A DNA stretch of 64,000 nucleotides, taken from Parelaphostrongylus tenuis. Its lineage: Eukaryota > Nematoda > Chromadorea > Rhabditida > Metastrongylidae. The notes beneath the pieces are model-generated. The model was not told the origin of the DNA and did no database searches. It saw only the letters and a list, made by a program, of their open reading frames with translations. Position numbers and translations under genes: made by a program. The stretch covers positions 104,537 to 168,536 of the forward strand of contig JAHQIW010007035.1 in the NCBI GenBank assembly GCA_019055375.1. Reading direction: 5' to 3'. Positions 32,030 to 44,300 of this stretch are shown one piece after another (position 1 is the first letter of the stretch; the number at the start of each line of letters is the position of its first letter).

Positions 32030-32076
32030 AGCCTGACACACGTGTTTCGACCTTGACAGTCTCGTCAGTCTGCCAG
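32030..32076 (-). ncRNA. hammerhead ribozyme motif
   Basis: Minus strand: CTGACGA (32062-32068), helix II GAC-TGTCAAG-GTC, GAAA (32045-32048), helix III CAC-GT-GTG, then U and C at the cleavage position. The core is complete but helix I pairing is poor. Confidence 0.65.
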
Positions 32077-32322
32077 AACCCGTCGTTTTTTGGCTCAGAT
32101 AGCAATAATGAGACATATTGAAATCTGAGCGTGGTCTTAGGCAAACACTTATAAGGAATGGTATAGTATTTTCAAAATACCAGCTATGAGCAATCGAGTG
32201 CACAAAACTGCTGTTCTAGTGATTTTCACTTGCCAGCAGTATAGTGTAAATCGTTGCTCGTCGCCTACTCTTAGTGTGTGAATTTTAGCACCCACAAAGG
32301 ATTGGCTAAAAGACGAAGGATT

Positions 32323-32370
32323 CTGCCTGATTGGCGAGACTGTCAAGGCCGCAGCACGTGTACCGGGATG
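32323..32370 (+). ncRNA. degenerate hammerhead-like motif
   Basis: TTGGCGA replaces CTGACGA and GCAG replaces GAAA. GAC-TGTCAAG-GCC, CACGTG and T-A remain. Recognisable only through its flanks. Confidence 0.45.
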
Positions 32371-33059
32371 TACAAGAGCCCATTTAAGAGACCACATGAC
32401 CAGTTGGCTCAGATAGCATTATGAGATATACTAAAATTTGAGCGCGGTCTCCAAAACACTCGAAAAAACGGTATAAATTTATTTCTGCTGTAACAGCGCT
32501 ATAGAAAGGCCGTTTAGAAATTGAAATGCATTTTCAAATTTTTTGAATTTGTGCTATCGAATGACTACCTGGGCTTCATAAGTCACCGAAAAATGACATT
32601 CCCACGAGTGGTCGATCAGTGATCGGATAAGGGAATAGTACCAAGAAAACTTTACTAAAAGTCGTAAATGAATCTGATTGAGACTAATCACAGATTTTGT
32701 GTTTTTTCACACTCTTGTCTCTTACTCAAGGGTTCAATAAAGATGGCTTGATATTGGAATATCGAGACTAACACTATCTTTTATCTTATCGATGATTCTT
32801 GTGAAAACGCTAGCGTTGATAAACGCTTTAAATAAGAGAACTGAGTGTGGGTAGACACAAAGTAATGGAACGCTTTCATTCTACCTTATTAATTATTTTT
32901 CGTTAATTTCTTCCTTTTTCGCACTCTTGGAATACAGAGGTTACCTCTGCTTTACTTCGATGATTTTGTGGACGACTAGCGCTTGTTTACGCTTCAAGAA
33001 GATACGTGTGGAAAGGCACAAAACTAAAACGGTTGCATTCTGATTTGTTTGTAATTTCC

Positions 33060-33440
33060 CATGAAATCCTATACCACATCTTTTGATAAGTTTTGGCACC
33101 AGAGCAGTAGAAACCAAATTTATTAGCCAAAATTAAATATACAACTTATATAAAATAACACGACTAAGGTATGCGTCATCAACGTGAACAAATTTCTGCC
33201 ATCTCTCAAGCAACAATTCAACACCGCTTTCTGCAGAATTTTGTGTTCTTTCTCTTTGGTGCCAAATTTGTCCGTACTTGCCGCATCATGGCCACTTAAA
33301 GAATCCTTTATCGCAGTTTGTGCTTCTTGAGTACAAATTGGGATGCGATGCACGGACTGCTTTCAAGAACATCAACCGTGCAAAGGCTAAAGGATTTGTG
33401 GCTAGGTGAACAGCGTTTCGGTTCTATGGTGAGTTCGTGC
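33060..33440 (-). mobile_element. mariner-derived element, rearranged (copy 2)
   Basis: The minus strand reads the transposase C-terminus (S-G-V-E-L-L-L-E-R-W-Q-K-F-V-H-V-D-D-A-Y in shifted frames). The neighbouring 33330-33440 holds the N-terminal A-K-A-K-G-F-V-A-R sequence on the opposite strand. Same junction as 13770-14310. Confidence 0.6.
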
Positions 33441-33797
33441 AGGCAGCACTAACCCGAAGTATCATTATGTCTAATAATAAACCAGGCTTCATTTTGTTTG
33501 ACTGCGTATTGCGGGTAGTGTGATGTTGCAGCAAACCCAATAATATAGAGTGTTGGGCAAAAACATTTACGTCAGTCGGAATTCGAAAACAGATCTCACT
33601 CTTTTTGGAGCGCGTGCATCATATGATATCATACCACAGCAAGACGCGGTCAAATGAATGAATTTCGACTGATTATTGATATCCAATATCTGTCAACATA
33701 AGTGGGATGAAAGCCGATAGCGGCTGCCACGCCAGAACGGCGACGGTTGGGTGACAGATAACGCGTTGTAGCGTAAAAAGAGTGCTATGCAAAACGA

Positions 33798-33869
33798 GCG
33801 TCGGTTATGCAACGGTTCAGCACAAGCTCGCGTAAGGAGTGAGATCCGGGTTCGAATCTCGGTTAACGC
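33798..33869 (+). other. tRNA-like sequence
   Basis: Exactly 72 bases with acceptor GCGTCGG/TTAACGC (partly mismatched), D arm TGC...GCA with GGTTCAGCAC, an anticodon-like GTA, and a perfect GGTTCGAATCT B box. Relative of 8958-9030. A repeat component, not a convincing gene. Confidence 0.55.
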
Positions 33870-33936
33870 GAGTGGCCATTCTACATTATTAGGTACATCT
33901 CATGTCTGTTTTCTGAGCCAAAAAACGACGGGATCT

Positions 33937-33980
33937 GCCCGACTGACGAGACTGTCAAGGTCGAAACACGGGTGTCGGGC
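33937..33980 (+). ncRNA. hammerhead ribozyme motif
   Basis: Helix I GCCCGA (33937-33942) is fully complementary to TCGGGC (33975-33980). CTGACGA (33943-33949), helix II GAC-TGTCAAG-GTC and GAAA (33963-33966) are intact, and CAC-GG-GTG forms helix III. The U-H cleavage dinucleotide overlaps helix I, which looks like a 2-base deletion relative to 17341-17382. Confidence 0.68.
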
Positions 33981-34709
33981 TGTACAAGAGCCCATTTAAC
34001 AGACCACGTGACAAGTTGGTTCAGATAATCTTTCTCCGTTGGAACATTTTCCGCTGAGGAAAGTTTTCCTTTAGCCTTTACTAGCCATTCTATAGCTTAA
34101 ATCTAGTGGATTCCAAAAATGTGTTTGGTTTTGGAAGCGACTTGATGCTGCGTTGTATCCATTAACAGAAGATTGAGTTTCGCAAACATAACACCGGAAA
34201 GACGCTGTAGCCTAGCGATCATGTTGCGAAATCCCTATCCACATCATTATTATTGACATGATTCATACTATCGAATGGTCACTAAATGTCTAAAAAAATT
34301 TTTTGTTCGGTGAAAAATGTTTGGATGAGAAATATTGTTTTAGATTTTGGTGCTACAGTACAGTAAAAGAGCCATTTTGAAACTATGAAACGCCTTCGAA
34401 ATCTCTGAGATGTGAGCCAAGACTCCAGAAAAAATCAAAGGGTGTGTTTTTATCGAAGGGTCCAAAAAAGGTGCGAACTACCGAGATAATCTAAATTTGC
34501 AAACCTCAATCTTCTTTTGATATTTACAACGCAACAAAAAGTCTTTTACAAAAATTAAACACATTGTTGTAATCCCAAGACTTAAGCTACCGATGATTAC
34601 CGAACACTAAACAAAAGCTTCGTACAACGAGAAATACTTGAATGACAATCACAATTTTATTTCTACTGCTACAACAAAATAAAAAGCCGCTTCGAAGATA
34701 AATCACCTT

Positions 34710-35790
34710 TTCTTAAGTTTTTCTGAGATTTCATCTGTATAATCTGTCTCGCCATTTATCGTCGAGTTACTCGGACGCGCACCAGCTACACTTTCATCTT
34801 TGCTCATCGCCTGCAACAGTAGTCCAGTTGTTCCTTATCGCTTTAAAGATTCGCTGAACATCTATCTTTCTCCTAAGCTTCTCGGAGAAAATCGGACTAG
34901 GGGGTCCGTGGTCCTCTTTTGGAAGGCATGACTCCGCGAGGGAATCCAGCAGGTAACACCTCTCGTCCATTGGTTGCCGTTGAAGCGCACTACGTGTCCG
35001 GCTTACTGTACCTCTCTTGTTTGCGAGATATGGAATACCCCTAGCATCGAAGTTTCGATTGCGCGTTTAATAACGCCAAGTGATTTCTCATCTTGCTTAC
35101 GTAGCGACCAGGTTTCTGCTGCATACATTAGGGCAGGCATAATCGTCGAGTCGAAAAGGTGGGCGCGGAGTCGGATGCTCTTTGTCTCTTCACTAAGACC
35201 TCAATCTTCTTAAGCGTTTCCTAAGCCGCTCGTTCCTTCCTGCTCAACTCTGAAACTAGGTCGTTCATCATAAAAACCTCACGACCTACATGGACGTAAC
35301 TGAAGCATTCGTAGATGCTCGCTTCGTTAAACGTTAATGGGGCATTCAAAACCAATCCGTTAATAAACATCCTTTTCGTGAAATCTAGGCGAAGGCCAAT
35401 CTTCCCACAAACGTTAACGGAATCGGTAAGCATCCGCTCCGCCCGGCTGATGCCTGGTGTTATTAAGACGATATCATCAGTTAAGCGAAGATGGATTAAT
35501 TGTCGACCGTTGATCTTCACTCCCACATCGTCCCAGACCAATATTCGCATGACGTTTTGAAAGGTGGTAGTGAGTAATCATGGCAAAAATGTAACGCCTT
35601 GTCAAACCCCTCCTCCTTCGTCGATGGTAATATTGCTGTAGAACATCGCTGTGACATCGTTATACGACTTAGGACGGATCGATATGCACCGAGTAAAGAC
35701 GCCCTGAGTATGCGGACCTCGATGACCGCTTCGTTCCCACTGAATCAAAGACTTTCGTCAAATCAAAGGAAAAATAACGGCATATATTGA
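34710..35790 (-). mobile_element. RTE-type LINE reverse transcriptase, decayed
   Basis: The minus-strand frame 35221-35550 contains L-R-L-T-D-D-I-V-L (polymerase box, A changed to T), then K-I-G-L-R-L-D-F-T-K and V-H-V-G-R-E-V-F-M-M-N-D-L. The thumb region continues in other frames to about 34900. An F-D-S-V-G-T-type palm start lies near 35745. Several frameshifts, no endonuclease domain. Confidence 0.82.
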
Positions 35791-38040
35791 TCAAATGACG
35801 TCTCTCCTATCAATCATATAGGGTTACTTTTGCTATAGAATTTCACAGGTGCTGTGATTGCTGTACGACCAAAGGTTTCCTATCGGCTCACCTCATGCGA
35901 TAATATTATCACCTCAGTGGGCTATTCTTCGTTCCCATGCTGAAAGAAAGGCAGAGATAGCAGCTGCCATTTACATAATTGCGCAAATGACGAAAGTAAT
36001 TCAAAGGAGTTTTGCAAGCAGTTCGAGAAATAATCCACTACGAAGAGTTTCTAATTGGAATAAAAGCCCATCGAAAAATATATGACAAGCCGTACATGAT
36101 GTTAATATTCCGAATAAAATTATCTTCTTGGATATTTACCGAAGAGAGGAAGCAATAATGTCAATTGTCTCATGAATTATATCAAATAATTATCATCAAG
36201 AATATGTTCACAAAGATGTTGTTTCTACGCACTCATTTAAACTTAGGTTGCACTTACAAAATTTCCCCGACAATCCTTTTTGGCCAAAGTGTTCTTTCCC
36301 TATCTGATGCACTTTGTCACATCCATTATGGCTATCTTTAACTAGCTCTTTTGTAGAAACTTTCGTGGCTTTGTGTAAACTTTCCCACCGTAAACAGCTC
36401 TATCAGGTTTTCTGGAAAACTCTGTATCTATCGTAAGTCAATCTACTCCAGGGCAAATATAAGCACCGCCAATGGTCATCTCACCACTTACATTGGTTTT
36501 GCTACTGTCTTTACTTAGTTTTGACTTCCCTACTTCATTTAGAACAGCTACGTAGTTTAAGTGAACCTACATCTTTGTAGCTGTCTCGTCTTCTTCAAAG
36601 AACATGAAGCATCTTCTCATTTTGATGGCTGTTGTTAGTATTGCATTGGTAAGTGAGCATTTTTGAAAGGTAATGATGACCACTTCTTTAAGCAATGGCT
36701 AATGCTGTAGGCTTGCAACCAAAATGGAAAAAATAATTGCTGTTGCCACGACCCTTGTGAAAATCCATGTGGCGAAGATATATGTCACCACCGCAAAAGT
36801 CCGTATGCTGGCAGCCTCGAGTCCGTCGAGATGAAGGAAACGTGGTGAACGATGGACAAGTGACTCCAAAATTGAACAGGACGACAGATGGTAACGAAAT
36901 TGGCAATCAATGAATTTATTGTAAGTATTTATAATCTCTGCAAGTGATCTGAGTAAAGAGGAACCAGTGAGGGAGAGCTGGCTGTTTATATTACCAAAAT
37001 GTAGTTGGGCACATCATCTTCATTGCAACAATATGAGCCTTCTTCGACTTATGCGCCGTTTAATGAATTTACCATTCTTCTTCTGTTTTCTTAACTGTGC
37101 AGCTTTTCCGTTGCACTCATTTTGTAAAGGCACAAATGTCTGACGGTTGCTGATGCGTGCGGCATCGGAAAAATGTTCACTGATTGTTAACACATGCGCT
37201 TAATCTTGCAACGTATTTGGCATTTTAATCCCGAAACCTATTGTGGTGTTTCACAAAGCTACTCAATAACGTTGATATGCGGAGCTTCTCATTGCAACCT
37301 TTTTGTCAAAACCACAAGATATGGAGAATCCTTAGAAGCTGAATATAGTCACATCGTCTGATCGTAACCCTGCTGCTTATCAGGGGAAGATAGAGTACAC
37401 TCTTTCTTGTGTAAGTCACCGACGCCATGCTAAAGCACAAAAAGTAATATGATCATGACTTTGTTTTCATCGCCTGTTCAAATATCACAAAATATGTACA
37501 GCGCTCCATGTGGCTCAAGAATTACAATCTACGTCGAAGGTCGAAAAACATTCAGTGATAGGTTATGTCTATGGTGCGGGACCGCCTCGGGATCACTGAG
37601 GCCTTAATGTCCCGGGAGTCGGAACTGTTCATAGACTTGTCTGGTAACAGATCACTCACTGCATTTTGAAGGGTAACAATGTAGTGTGGCTACTTCAGAA
37701 GCCTAGAGAAAACAAACTTGATCAGCATTCAAACGCAGTCATAAAAAAGCCAATAATCAAGTAGAGCTAAATGTGCAAACTTCGGAGACCTAGGTGGATA
37801 ATGGATGCGAATAAGCTAATCGATGTCATAAGGCATTGTTGTGGACATAGTAGATGTGAAGGCGAAGCGTATGTAATATGAACTTATCTTTTTTCTTCCT
37901 AAACATTAAGCAGCTTTGTAAGTTTGTCTATTTAGGTGATCGTGTTCATAGTGGAAACAGCTGAGAATTATTCAATTGCTACCATGTTCAGTAATGTAGC
38001 ACCTGCTGCTATCGTGGCATATTTGAGACAAATACTTGTT
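35790..38040 (+). repeat. segmental duplication block B6 (with P6)
   Basis: Mirror partner of B5. It contains the promoter flank with GGGCAAATATAAGC, gene P6, the 3' flank and the 37570-38030 segment, and ends against PLE-e. Confidence 0.65.
36604..36848 (+). CDS. secreted Cys-rich peptide P6, truncated after the Cys domain
   Basis: Exon 1 (36604-36648) is identical in sense to P5 (MKHLLILMAVVSIAL, GTAAGT donor). Exon 2 starts at 36711 after TAG, in phase, and encodes all seven Cys with the P5 spacing. A one-base deletion near 36810 then shifts the frame and ends the protein at TGA 36846-36848, 60 residues in all. The R-V-R-R site and acidic tail are lost, so the product would be signal peptide plus naked Cys domain. 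Could be functional or an early pseudogene. Confidence 0.65.
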
Positions 38041-39330
38041 ATGTGAATAGTGTAACGGAATAAACTCTTTTTTTGAATACTTCTTTCCTCTCACATGTGG
38101 TCGCTCTTCGTGAGGAAATGTCAATGTAATACGAAGGGCTAGTGATAGAACATATAACGATAGGGAGATTTTGTAATGCGGTTAAACAGAATTTTTTGAA
38201 TAATTCATCTGAACGGTAATGAGAGACAGAACAAATATCAAAATCCCTGTCAATCTTCACTTCATGGCTGCATTTATTTCGTTTGAAATGAAGGGGAGGA
38301 TGAACGGGATCTTACTGTCATTGCCTCTGTCGTTTGAGCGTTTAACATTTCTTCTGAACCTATTCTGATAAGCTACATTTTCGTACCCGTTTGAGATGGC
38401 TATTTCGCGTGACAAGTTCAATGATTCTTCTCTTTGCTCTTTGCCCGTATACATACCGGAGGTCGCGTAAAACAATATCTTATAAGCTATCGCTTTGTGT
38501 GGCAGAGGTGAGAGAGGAGACCATGGGCCAGGATGTTTCAATTATTTTGCTTTCAATACCATTTTATGATGTAGCCATTTTTGGAAAGGTTAGCTTGCAC
38601 GTTAAGAAATGAAAGCCAATCCTTTTGGGGTTTTTCTCGGGTGAAGCTTGTGTACTGGGATAGTGTATAAAGTAATTCAAAGCATTTGTCCATGTCCTCT
38701 TGTGTTGAACAAATGACAAAGCAGTCGCCAATATATCTACAATAGAGTGGTGTCCGAGATTGAGTACGGGTGCTTCAATTTTAGACATAAACGCAATGGC
38801 AAGAGTTGGTGCCAGCTCGTTGTCCCGTGGCCGACAATCTAAGTCGTTTGTAATATTTTCCAGATCATTTGAAGACTGAGCAGTTTCGTCGCTTCTTCAA
38901 GAGTCTCATAAGCTGTTGAATTGAGAAGCCATACATAATTTCAGCTCTTTTATGTTGCGTAAGAAGCTCATAGGTGGCTTGTAGTGCAGAATCATTCGAA
39001 ACGTTTGTATACAGCGAAGCTACGTCGAATTATTGCATAACATACTCGTTGTTAAGGCGCGTAGTACATAGAAGATCCAGAAATATTTGGGTGTTGGTAA
39101 GGTGAGCCGGTGATGTGTCTTAATAACTGGACGACTACTAGGTTTATAAACCGAGCTAATCTTTCCTTTGGCACGTGCAGGAAGCTAATGATGGGTCTTA
39201 TCTTGAACGTTTAAGGATCGGTAAACACCATTTCGTCAGTGGAGACCAACTTATAAGTCTTTATGAGTAGGTACACGAGATTTGTTGTATTATTTTCGTC
39301 AGTTGGATGTCAGTATAACGGAAAAACATC
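38040..39330 (-). mobile_element. Penelope-like element, RT fragments (PLE-e)
   Basis: Minus-strand frames: catalytic-region remnant at 38564-38788 (M-S-K-I-E-A-P-V-L), thumb at 38257-38541 (A-T-S-G-M-Y-T-G-K-E-Q-R) and a terminal frame at 38039-38260. Upstream RT pieces continue to 39300. Mirror of PLE-d, without the FB4 insertion, which dates FB4 after the inverted duplication. Confidence 0.78.
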
Positions 39331-40170
39331 TGCAAGACCGTTCCCTGTACTGTCCATCGTCTGTTAAAAATTTCGAAGTGAATACCGAAGACTAAACACA
39401 GAATGGCTCAAGTGGCAGGAACAGCAGATTTCAATCCTCCATTATTACACAGCTTAAAATTGGCCAACGACCATGTCCCTGTCCTATACCTACTCATAGT
39501 GACTCATAAACTGGTTTCCACTAATGGTTTCGTGTCTACCGATTCTTTAACGCTCAAGGCAAGAGCCATCTTTATTTGCGTGACGGGCCAACGGACAGAA
39601 TAGCTTGGTTTGTGAGCCTATAGTCGTCCAGTTACTAAGACGCATCCCTCGCTCTTAAAACCTTGCCAGCACCCAGATATTTCTGGATCGTCCTTGTAAT
39701 ACGCACCTCAACAACGTAGCACGTTATGGAATCGTTCGACGTGACTTCGCTTATTGGTCTAGCTTACCAATTCAGCAGCTTATAAGCCTCTTGAGGAGGT
39801 GTCTAAACTGCTCTGTCTTCAGATGGTCTGAATAATAATACACGCAGCTTAAACGATTGGCCATGGGACAACGATTAACACCTACCATTGCCATTGCATT
39901 TATGACTAAAATCAGCATAAGAGGAGATGGACTAATGCTTTGAATTACTCAACATATAATCACAGTGCATGAAGCTCACTCGAGAAAGACCCTAAAAAGA
40001 TTGACTTTCATTCTCTCAATGTCCAAGTTAATCTTTGCAAAAATGGGCCAACCACAATATGGTATCGTAAGCGATGCAATAAAAACATATTGGTTCAAAA
40101 CCTCTCCCTCACTCTTCCCTCACAGAACGATCGCTTATGATTTTGTTGGAATCATTTTAGTTTGAATACT
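39330..40170 (+). mobile_element. Penelope-like element, RT fragments (PLE-f)
   Basis: The plus strand reads an N-terminal RT piece at 39403-39603 (L-Y-L-L-I-V-T-H-K-L-V-S-T-N), then broken RT to 39950, then the thumb start in frame 39965-40165. Mirror of PLE-c, head-to-head with PLE-e. Confidence 0.75.
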
Positions 40171-40199
40171 CTTTAGTATACATAGTCTGTCAGAACACA

Positions 40200-41300
40200 T
40201 CAATGATCCTTCACGTGTTTGTACTTGGGTACTGATTCTCACGTGATAGGTACACATTTGAAGTGATTTCTGCATTAAATTGGACACCAATTAGGCAATA
40301 AACTTCGTCGTTCATGCATCCATTTCCGCAGTGATAAATCGTCTTTCGGACATTGTTGGATATTGTGCCAAAATAGGCAAGACCAACAAAGGTGACTGCA
40401 AATGAAAAAATTTATTCAGAAGAAAAAATGTGAACGAAAAGCTGTCTTCTGTAATTCTCCTCCACCAAACGCTTCTTTTACGAATTATTGATTAGAGGAA
40501 AAAAAGTGGGTGATGGACATAGAATTCACCCAACAGCATAATGCAAGCGGAATTCGACCACTTCCTCATAAAAAGTTGTGATGACTACTTGACTCATCGG
40601 TAGTCTCGTAATTCTGTTTTGGGTTCGTTCGTCACCATATTCGCAAAGATTTGATCTTTTTGTAATCCGTAGAAGAGCCTTGTTATAGATAAAAAAAATG
40701 AAGTTGCTCAAGAAGAAGTCATTTCAAACGGATTTCTATTCAAGCATGACCACATGATTGGAGAAAAGCTGACTAAAAACTATAAAATCTTTCGTCGAAG
40801 GGCATGAAAGTGGTGCCGATATGAGCAGTTCTTTAAACAGGAAGTTTGGACCGCATCTTCATTACCACCAAGGAAAACATCACGAGCTTAATCTATCAGT
40901 AGTGTAGTTAGCATGACTGATAATGAATGCAGCCATAGAATGTGGATATAGCTACTGAGCGATTGCTCTTCTGCAGTTCAAATAAATACATGTAAGTTGA
41001 TGGATGTGGCTCAAAAGCAGTTAAATCTGGGAACTGTCGTCGTTAACAGAGTGACTGTTGTGTTTTCATTATCCGCCTCGATGAACGAAAACGGAACTAT
41101 CACCATATGTCGTCATAATATTCAGCTGTCAATGAAAAGTCTATACCAGTCATTCTTTAGTCGCATCACGTATCCTAAATGCATAATGAGAAGAATCACC
41201 CAAAATTTTGCTTTAAGTCTCGAGTTGCAACTCAGAACATGATAAAACCGAACATTGAAGTGGTCACATCATTACCGATATTTTAAATCTTTTGTGACCC
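40200..41300 (+). pseudogene. conserved unidentified coding-like block, copy 3
   Basis: Mirror of 25680-26770. The best open part is 40997-41242 (81 codons) with N-G-T-I-T-x-x-R-H-N-I-Q-L. Other parts are broken by stops. Not recognised. Confidence 0.4.
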
Positions 41301-41339
41301 TGAAATTTTGACTTAGCGGTAACCGGATTAAGGTTGGAC

Positions 41340-44300
41340 ACGTGTCACTTTGATATGTCATTATCGTTAAGGCGAATTATTGGAAAGATTCTTTCTGACC
41401 GCATTACAAAACCTCCTTACCCTTTCATGTTCTATCACATAGCTGTCGTATTACAATGATTTTTCCTCACAGAGAACATGTAAATAAGCTTTGAAAGAAA
41501 GGTTTATTCCGTTACACTATTCACATAACAGAAAGTGTCCCAAGTACGCGAAGGTAGCAGCATGTGCCACATTACTGAACGTGCTGGCACTCAAATGATT
41601 CTTAACTGCTATCACATGAACTCGATCACCTAAATAGGCAGAGGTATCAGGCTAGTTGATATTTAACAAGAAAAAGAAAAATGATATTACGAGCTTCGCC
41701 TTCACTTTCGCCATGACGACAGCAATACTTTATGCCATCGATTCGCTTTCTCGCATCCACATCCACCTATGTTATTGATATTTGTATATTTAGCACTGCA
41801 TGAGAATTGCCTCTTTTATGGATGCCCTTGAATGCTTTTTCAAAAATATTCTCTCTAAGCTTCTTAAGTAGCCGCGCTACATTGTTCCGCTTTGAATTGC
41901 ACTGAGTGTTCTGTTACAATACAAGTCTATCTACAATCTCCGACTCCGAAGAAAGAGAGCCTTGGTGGGCCCGAGGCGTTGCCGTACCATTACCGTATTT
42001 GTGATGAACAACCTCACTACTACTACGCCACCGGCTCCTGATTAACTACTGAAGTAAAATATCATAAAAGCGTGATTTAAGCTATGTGTTCTTAAGAATG
42101 TAGAGTAAGCAAATGGAAGATTGGCAAGGTTTTAAAATATGAATAGGCGGTATTCAATTTAGTGGCTGAGGGCGCACAGAAAGTCACACTATTCTGCTTC
42201 TTACATTTTAGTTTTGATTCCTCATTTTCTCAAAAATTTTATTCGTACTCTGCAAGAAATCATCTACTTTGCTCCTTCCATAGCAGTGTCATGACGTTAT
42301 AACAATATAACTCAGAAATGCTGAATGAGATTCAGAGTTCTGGACCGCAGATGAAATCAAGCCGCAATTGACTCTCTCCAAGAAGACGCACGGAATCGTG
42401 ATCTTAAGGAGTTGGACTTGAAAGTTCTTTGAGTTTCACCTTATTGCAACTCAACCCACTGTGCATGGCTTTAGAAAGGTGAGTCAGGACGTACAGCTTG
42501 CTCGAGCACTATTTTGTCATAATCGATGCCTGCAAACTTCAAGCAAGCAAGCATTGATATGCTAAAAATAACCATTTACTGAATGATTTCAAATCTTTCA
42601 CGTAAGCTGTAGCTTCTAAGCCACATGCAACGATGTAGAATTTTTTTGGAAATATGAACAGTTCGTATTACCAAAGTCATGATCATGATTAGTTTCCGTG
42701 CTTCAGCATATTGTCGGTGACTTCAACAAGATTTTACTATATCCGCACCTGTCAAGCAGAAGAGCTACGATTAGACGGCGCTCGACGAGAAGAGTATCTG
42801 CTATGGGAATGAACAATTAAGCAACATTTTTTGATGCCACACAAATCAAAACCGTCAGACATTTGTGCAATTACAGATTGACTGCAACGATAAAGCTGCT
42901 TAGTTAAAAAGAGAGAAGAAGAATTAAAAGTGCACTATAAGGCGCATAATCCAAATAAGGCTCATATTAGTGCAATGACGATAATGTGCTTAACATTATG
43001 GTAATGAAAACAGTCAGCTCTCCTTCACTGCTTTCTCCTTACTCAAATCACTTGCAGAGATTATAAGTAATCGCAGTAAATTCACTGATTACCTGTTTCG
43101 TTTCCCTTTGTGGTCGTTTTGAATAGTGGACCCATATCTCCATCATTCACCACGTTTCCTTCTTCTCAACAGACTCGAGTGTGCCCATTATGTGGATAAT
43201 GGGGATGCTGGCAATGATTTGGGTCAATGGGTTGTCACAAGGTTCGTGGAAACAACAGTTCTCTTTCCAATGCTTTTGCAAGCCTAGAGCATTTAGTATG
43301 ATTTAGGAAAGTGGCCACCTTTCCATTAAAAATGCTCACTTACCAGTGTATACTAACAACAGCCATCAAATAGTGAAGGTGCTTCATGTTCTTCCAAGAA
43401 GATAATACAGCTGCAAAGATGTAGGTTCACTTAAGCTACATGGTTGTTCTAAATCAAATGAGGAAGCAAGACATAAGCAGAGACCGTAGCAAAATCAAAA
43501 TGAGTGGTGTGATGATCAGTGGTGCTGCTTATATTTGTCTTGCAATAGGTGGACTCGCGATATAGATTCAGACTTAACCAGTTAATAGAACCTGATGGAG
43601 CTGTTTATGGTGGCAAAGTGCGTTACACAAATACACGAAATTTCCTACAGAAGAGCTAGTCAAAGACAGCCTTGATGGATGTGACATAAAGCATCAGATA
43701 GGGAATGAAAGCTTACGCCAGAAAGGATTGTCGGGGAAAAATTTTTGTAAGTGCGATCCAAGTTCAACTGAATGCGTAGAAACATCCACATCCCTGCGAG
43801 CAAATTTTTTCATGACAATTATTTGATATATTTTATGAGGAAACTAATGATAGTATCGATTGTTGCCTCCTTTCCAAGCATATAAAAAGAGAATTTTATT
43901 TGAAATGTCCCCGATATGTACAGCTTGGCACATTTTTTTCGACGGGCTTTTCGATATTTGTGAACTCTTCGTAGCAGATAATTTTCTCGAACTGGTTGCA
44001 AAACTCCTTCAGATCACTTTCGTCATCTACACAAGTTTGTAAATGACAACTGCCAATTGGGATGAGAAAGAAGAATGGCCCACTGAGTGATAATGTGTTA
44101 TATGGGTGAGCCGATAGGAAGCTGGTGGGCGCACAACTATGACAGCATCTGCGGTATTTTGTAGCAAAATTAACCGTCTATGAATGACAAGAGGGACTCT
44201 AGTTAATTACGCATGCGATTATTTCTTCCTTTCTGTCGTTGTTCGGGTGTAATAAGTTGACGCGACTACCGGCTCAAGTAAGGGCATCAGGGTTGGCGTC

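Larger units (their letters stand above)
31980..32600. mobile_element. hammerhead-bearing repeat units, tandem and inverted
   Basis: A minus-strand hammerhead (32030-32076) sits directly left of a plus-strand unit (32086-32400). That unit begins TTGGCTCAGATAGCAATAATG and ends with a degenerate hammerhead and ACCACATGAC. A second unit start, CAGTTGGCTCAGATAGCATT, follows at 32401 and decays by 32600. The arrangement implies a roughly 300-base repeat unit. The rest to 33060 shows nothing recognisable. Confidence 0.55.
33540..34710. repeat. tRNA-like and hammerhead module, single copy
   Basis: Reverse-complement counterpart of 8100-9300: half tRNA-like sequence (-) near 33575-33620, full tRNA-like (+), hammerhead (+), then about 700 bases leading into the 3' end of the minus-strand RTE. 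The RTE 3' untranslated sequence occupies about 34340-34710. Confidence 0.65.

Noticed and set aside
33798..33869. Functional tRNA-Tyr gene (GTA in the anticodon position)
   Set aside because: Acceptor stem mismatches, wrong base before the anticodon and membership in a repeat make a working tRNA unlikely.
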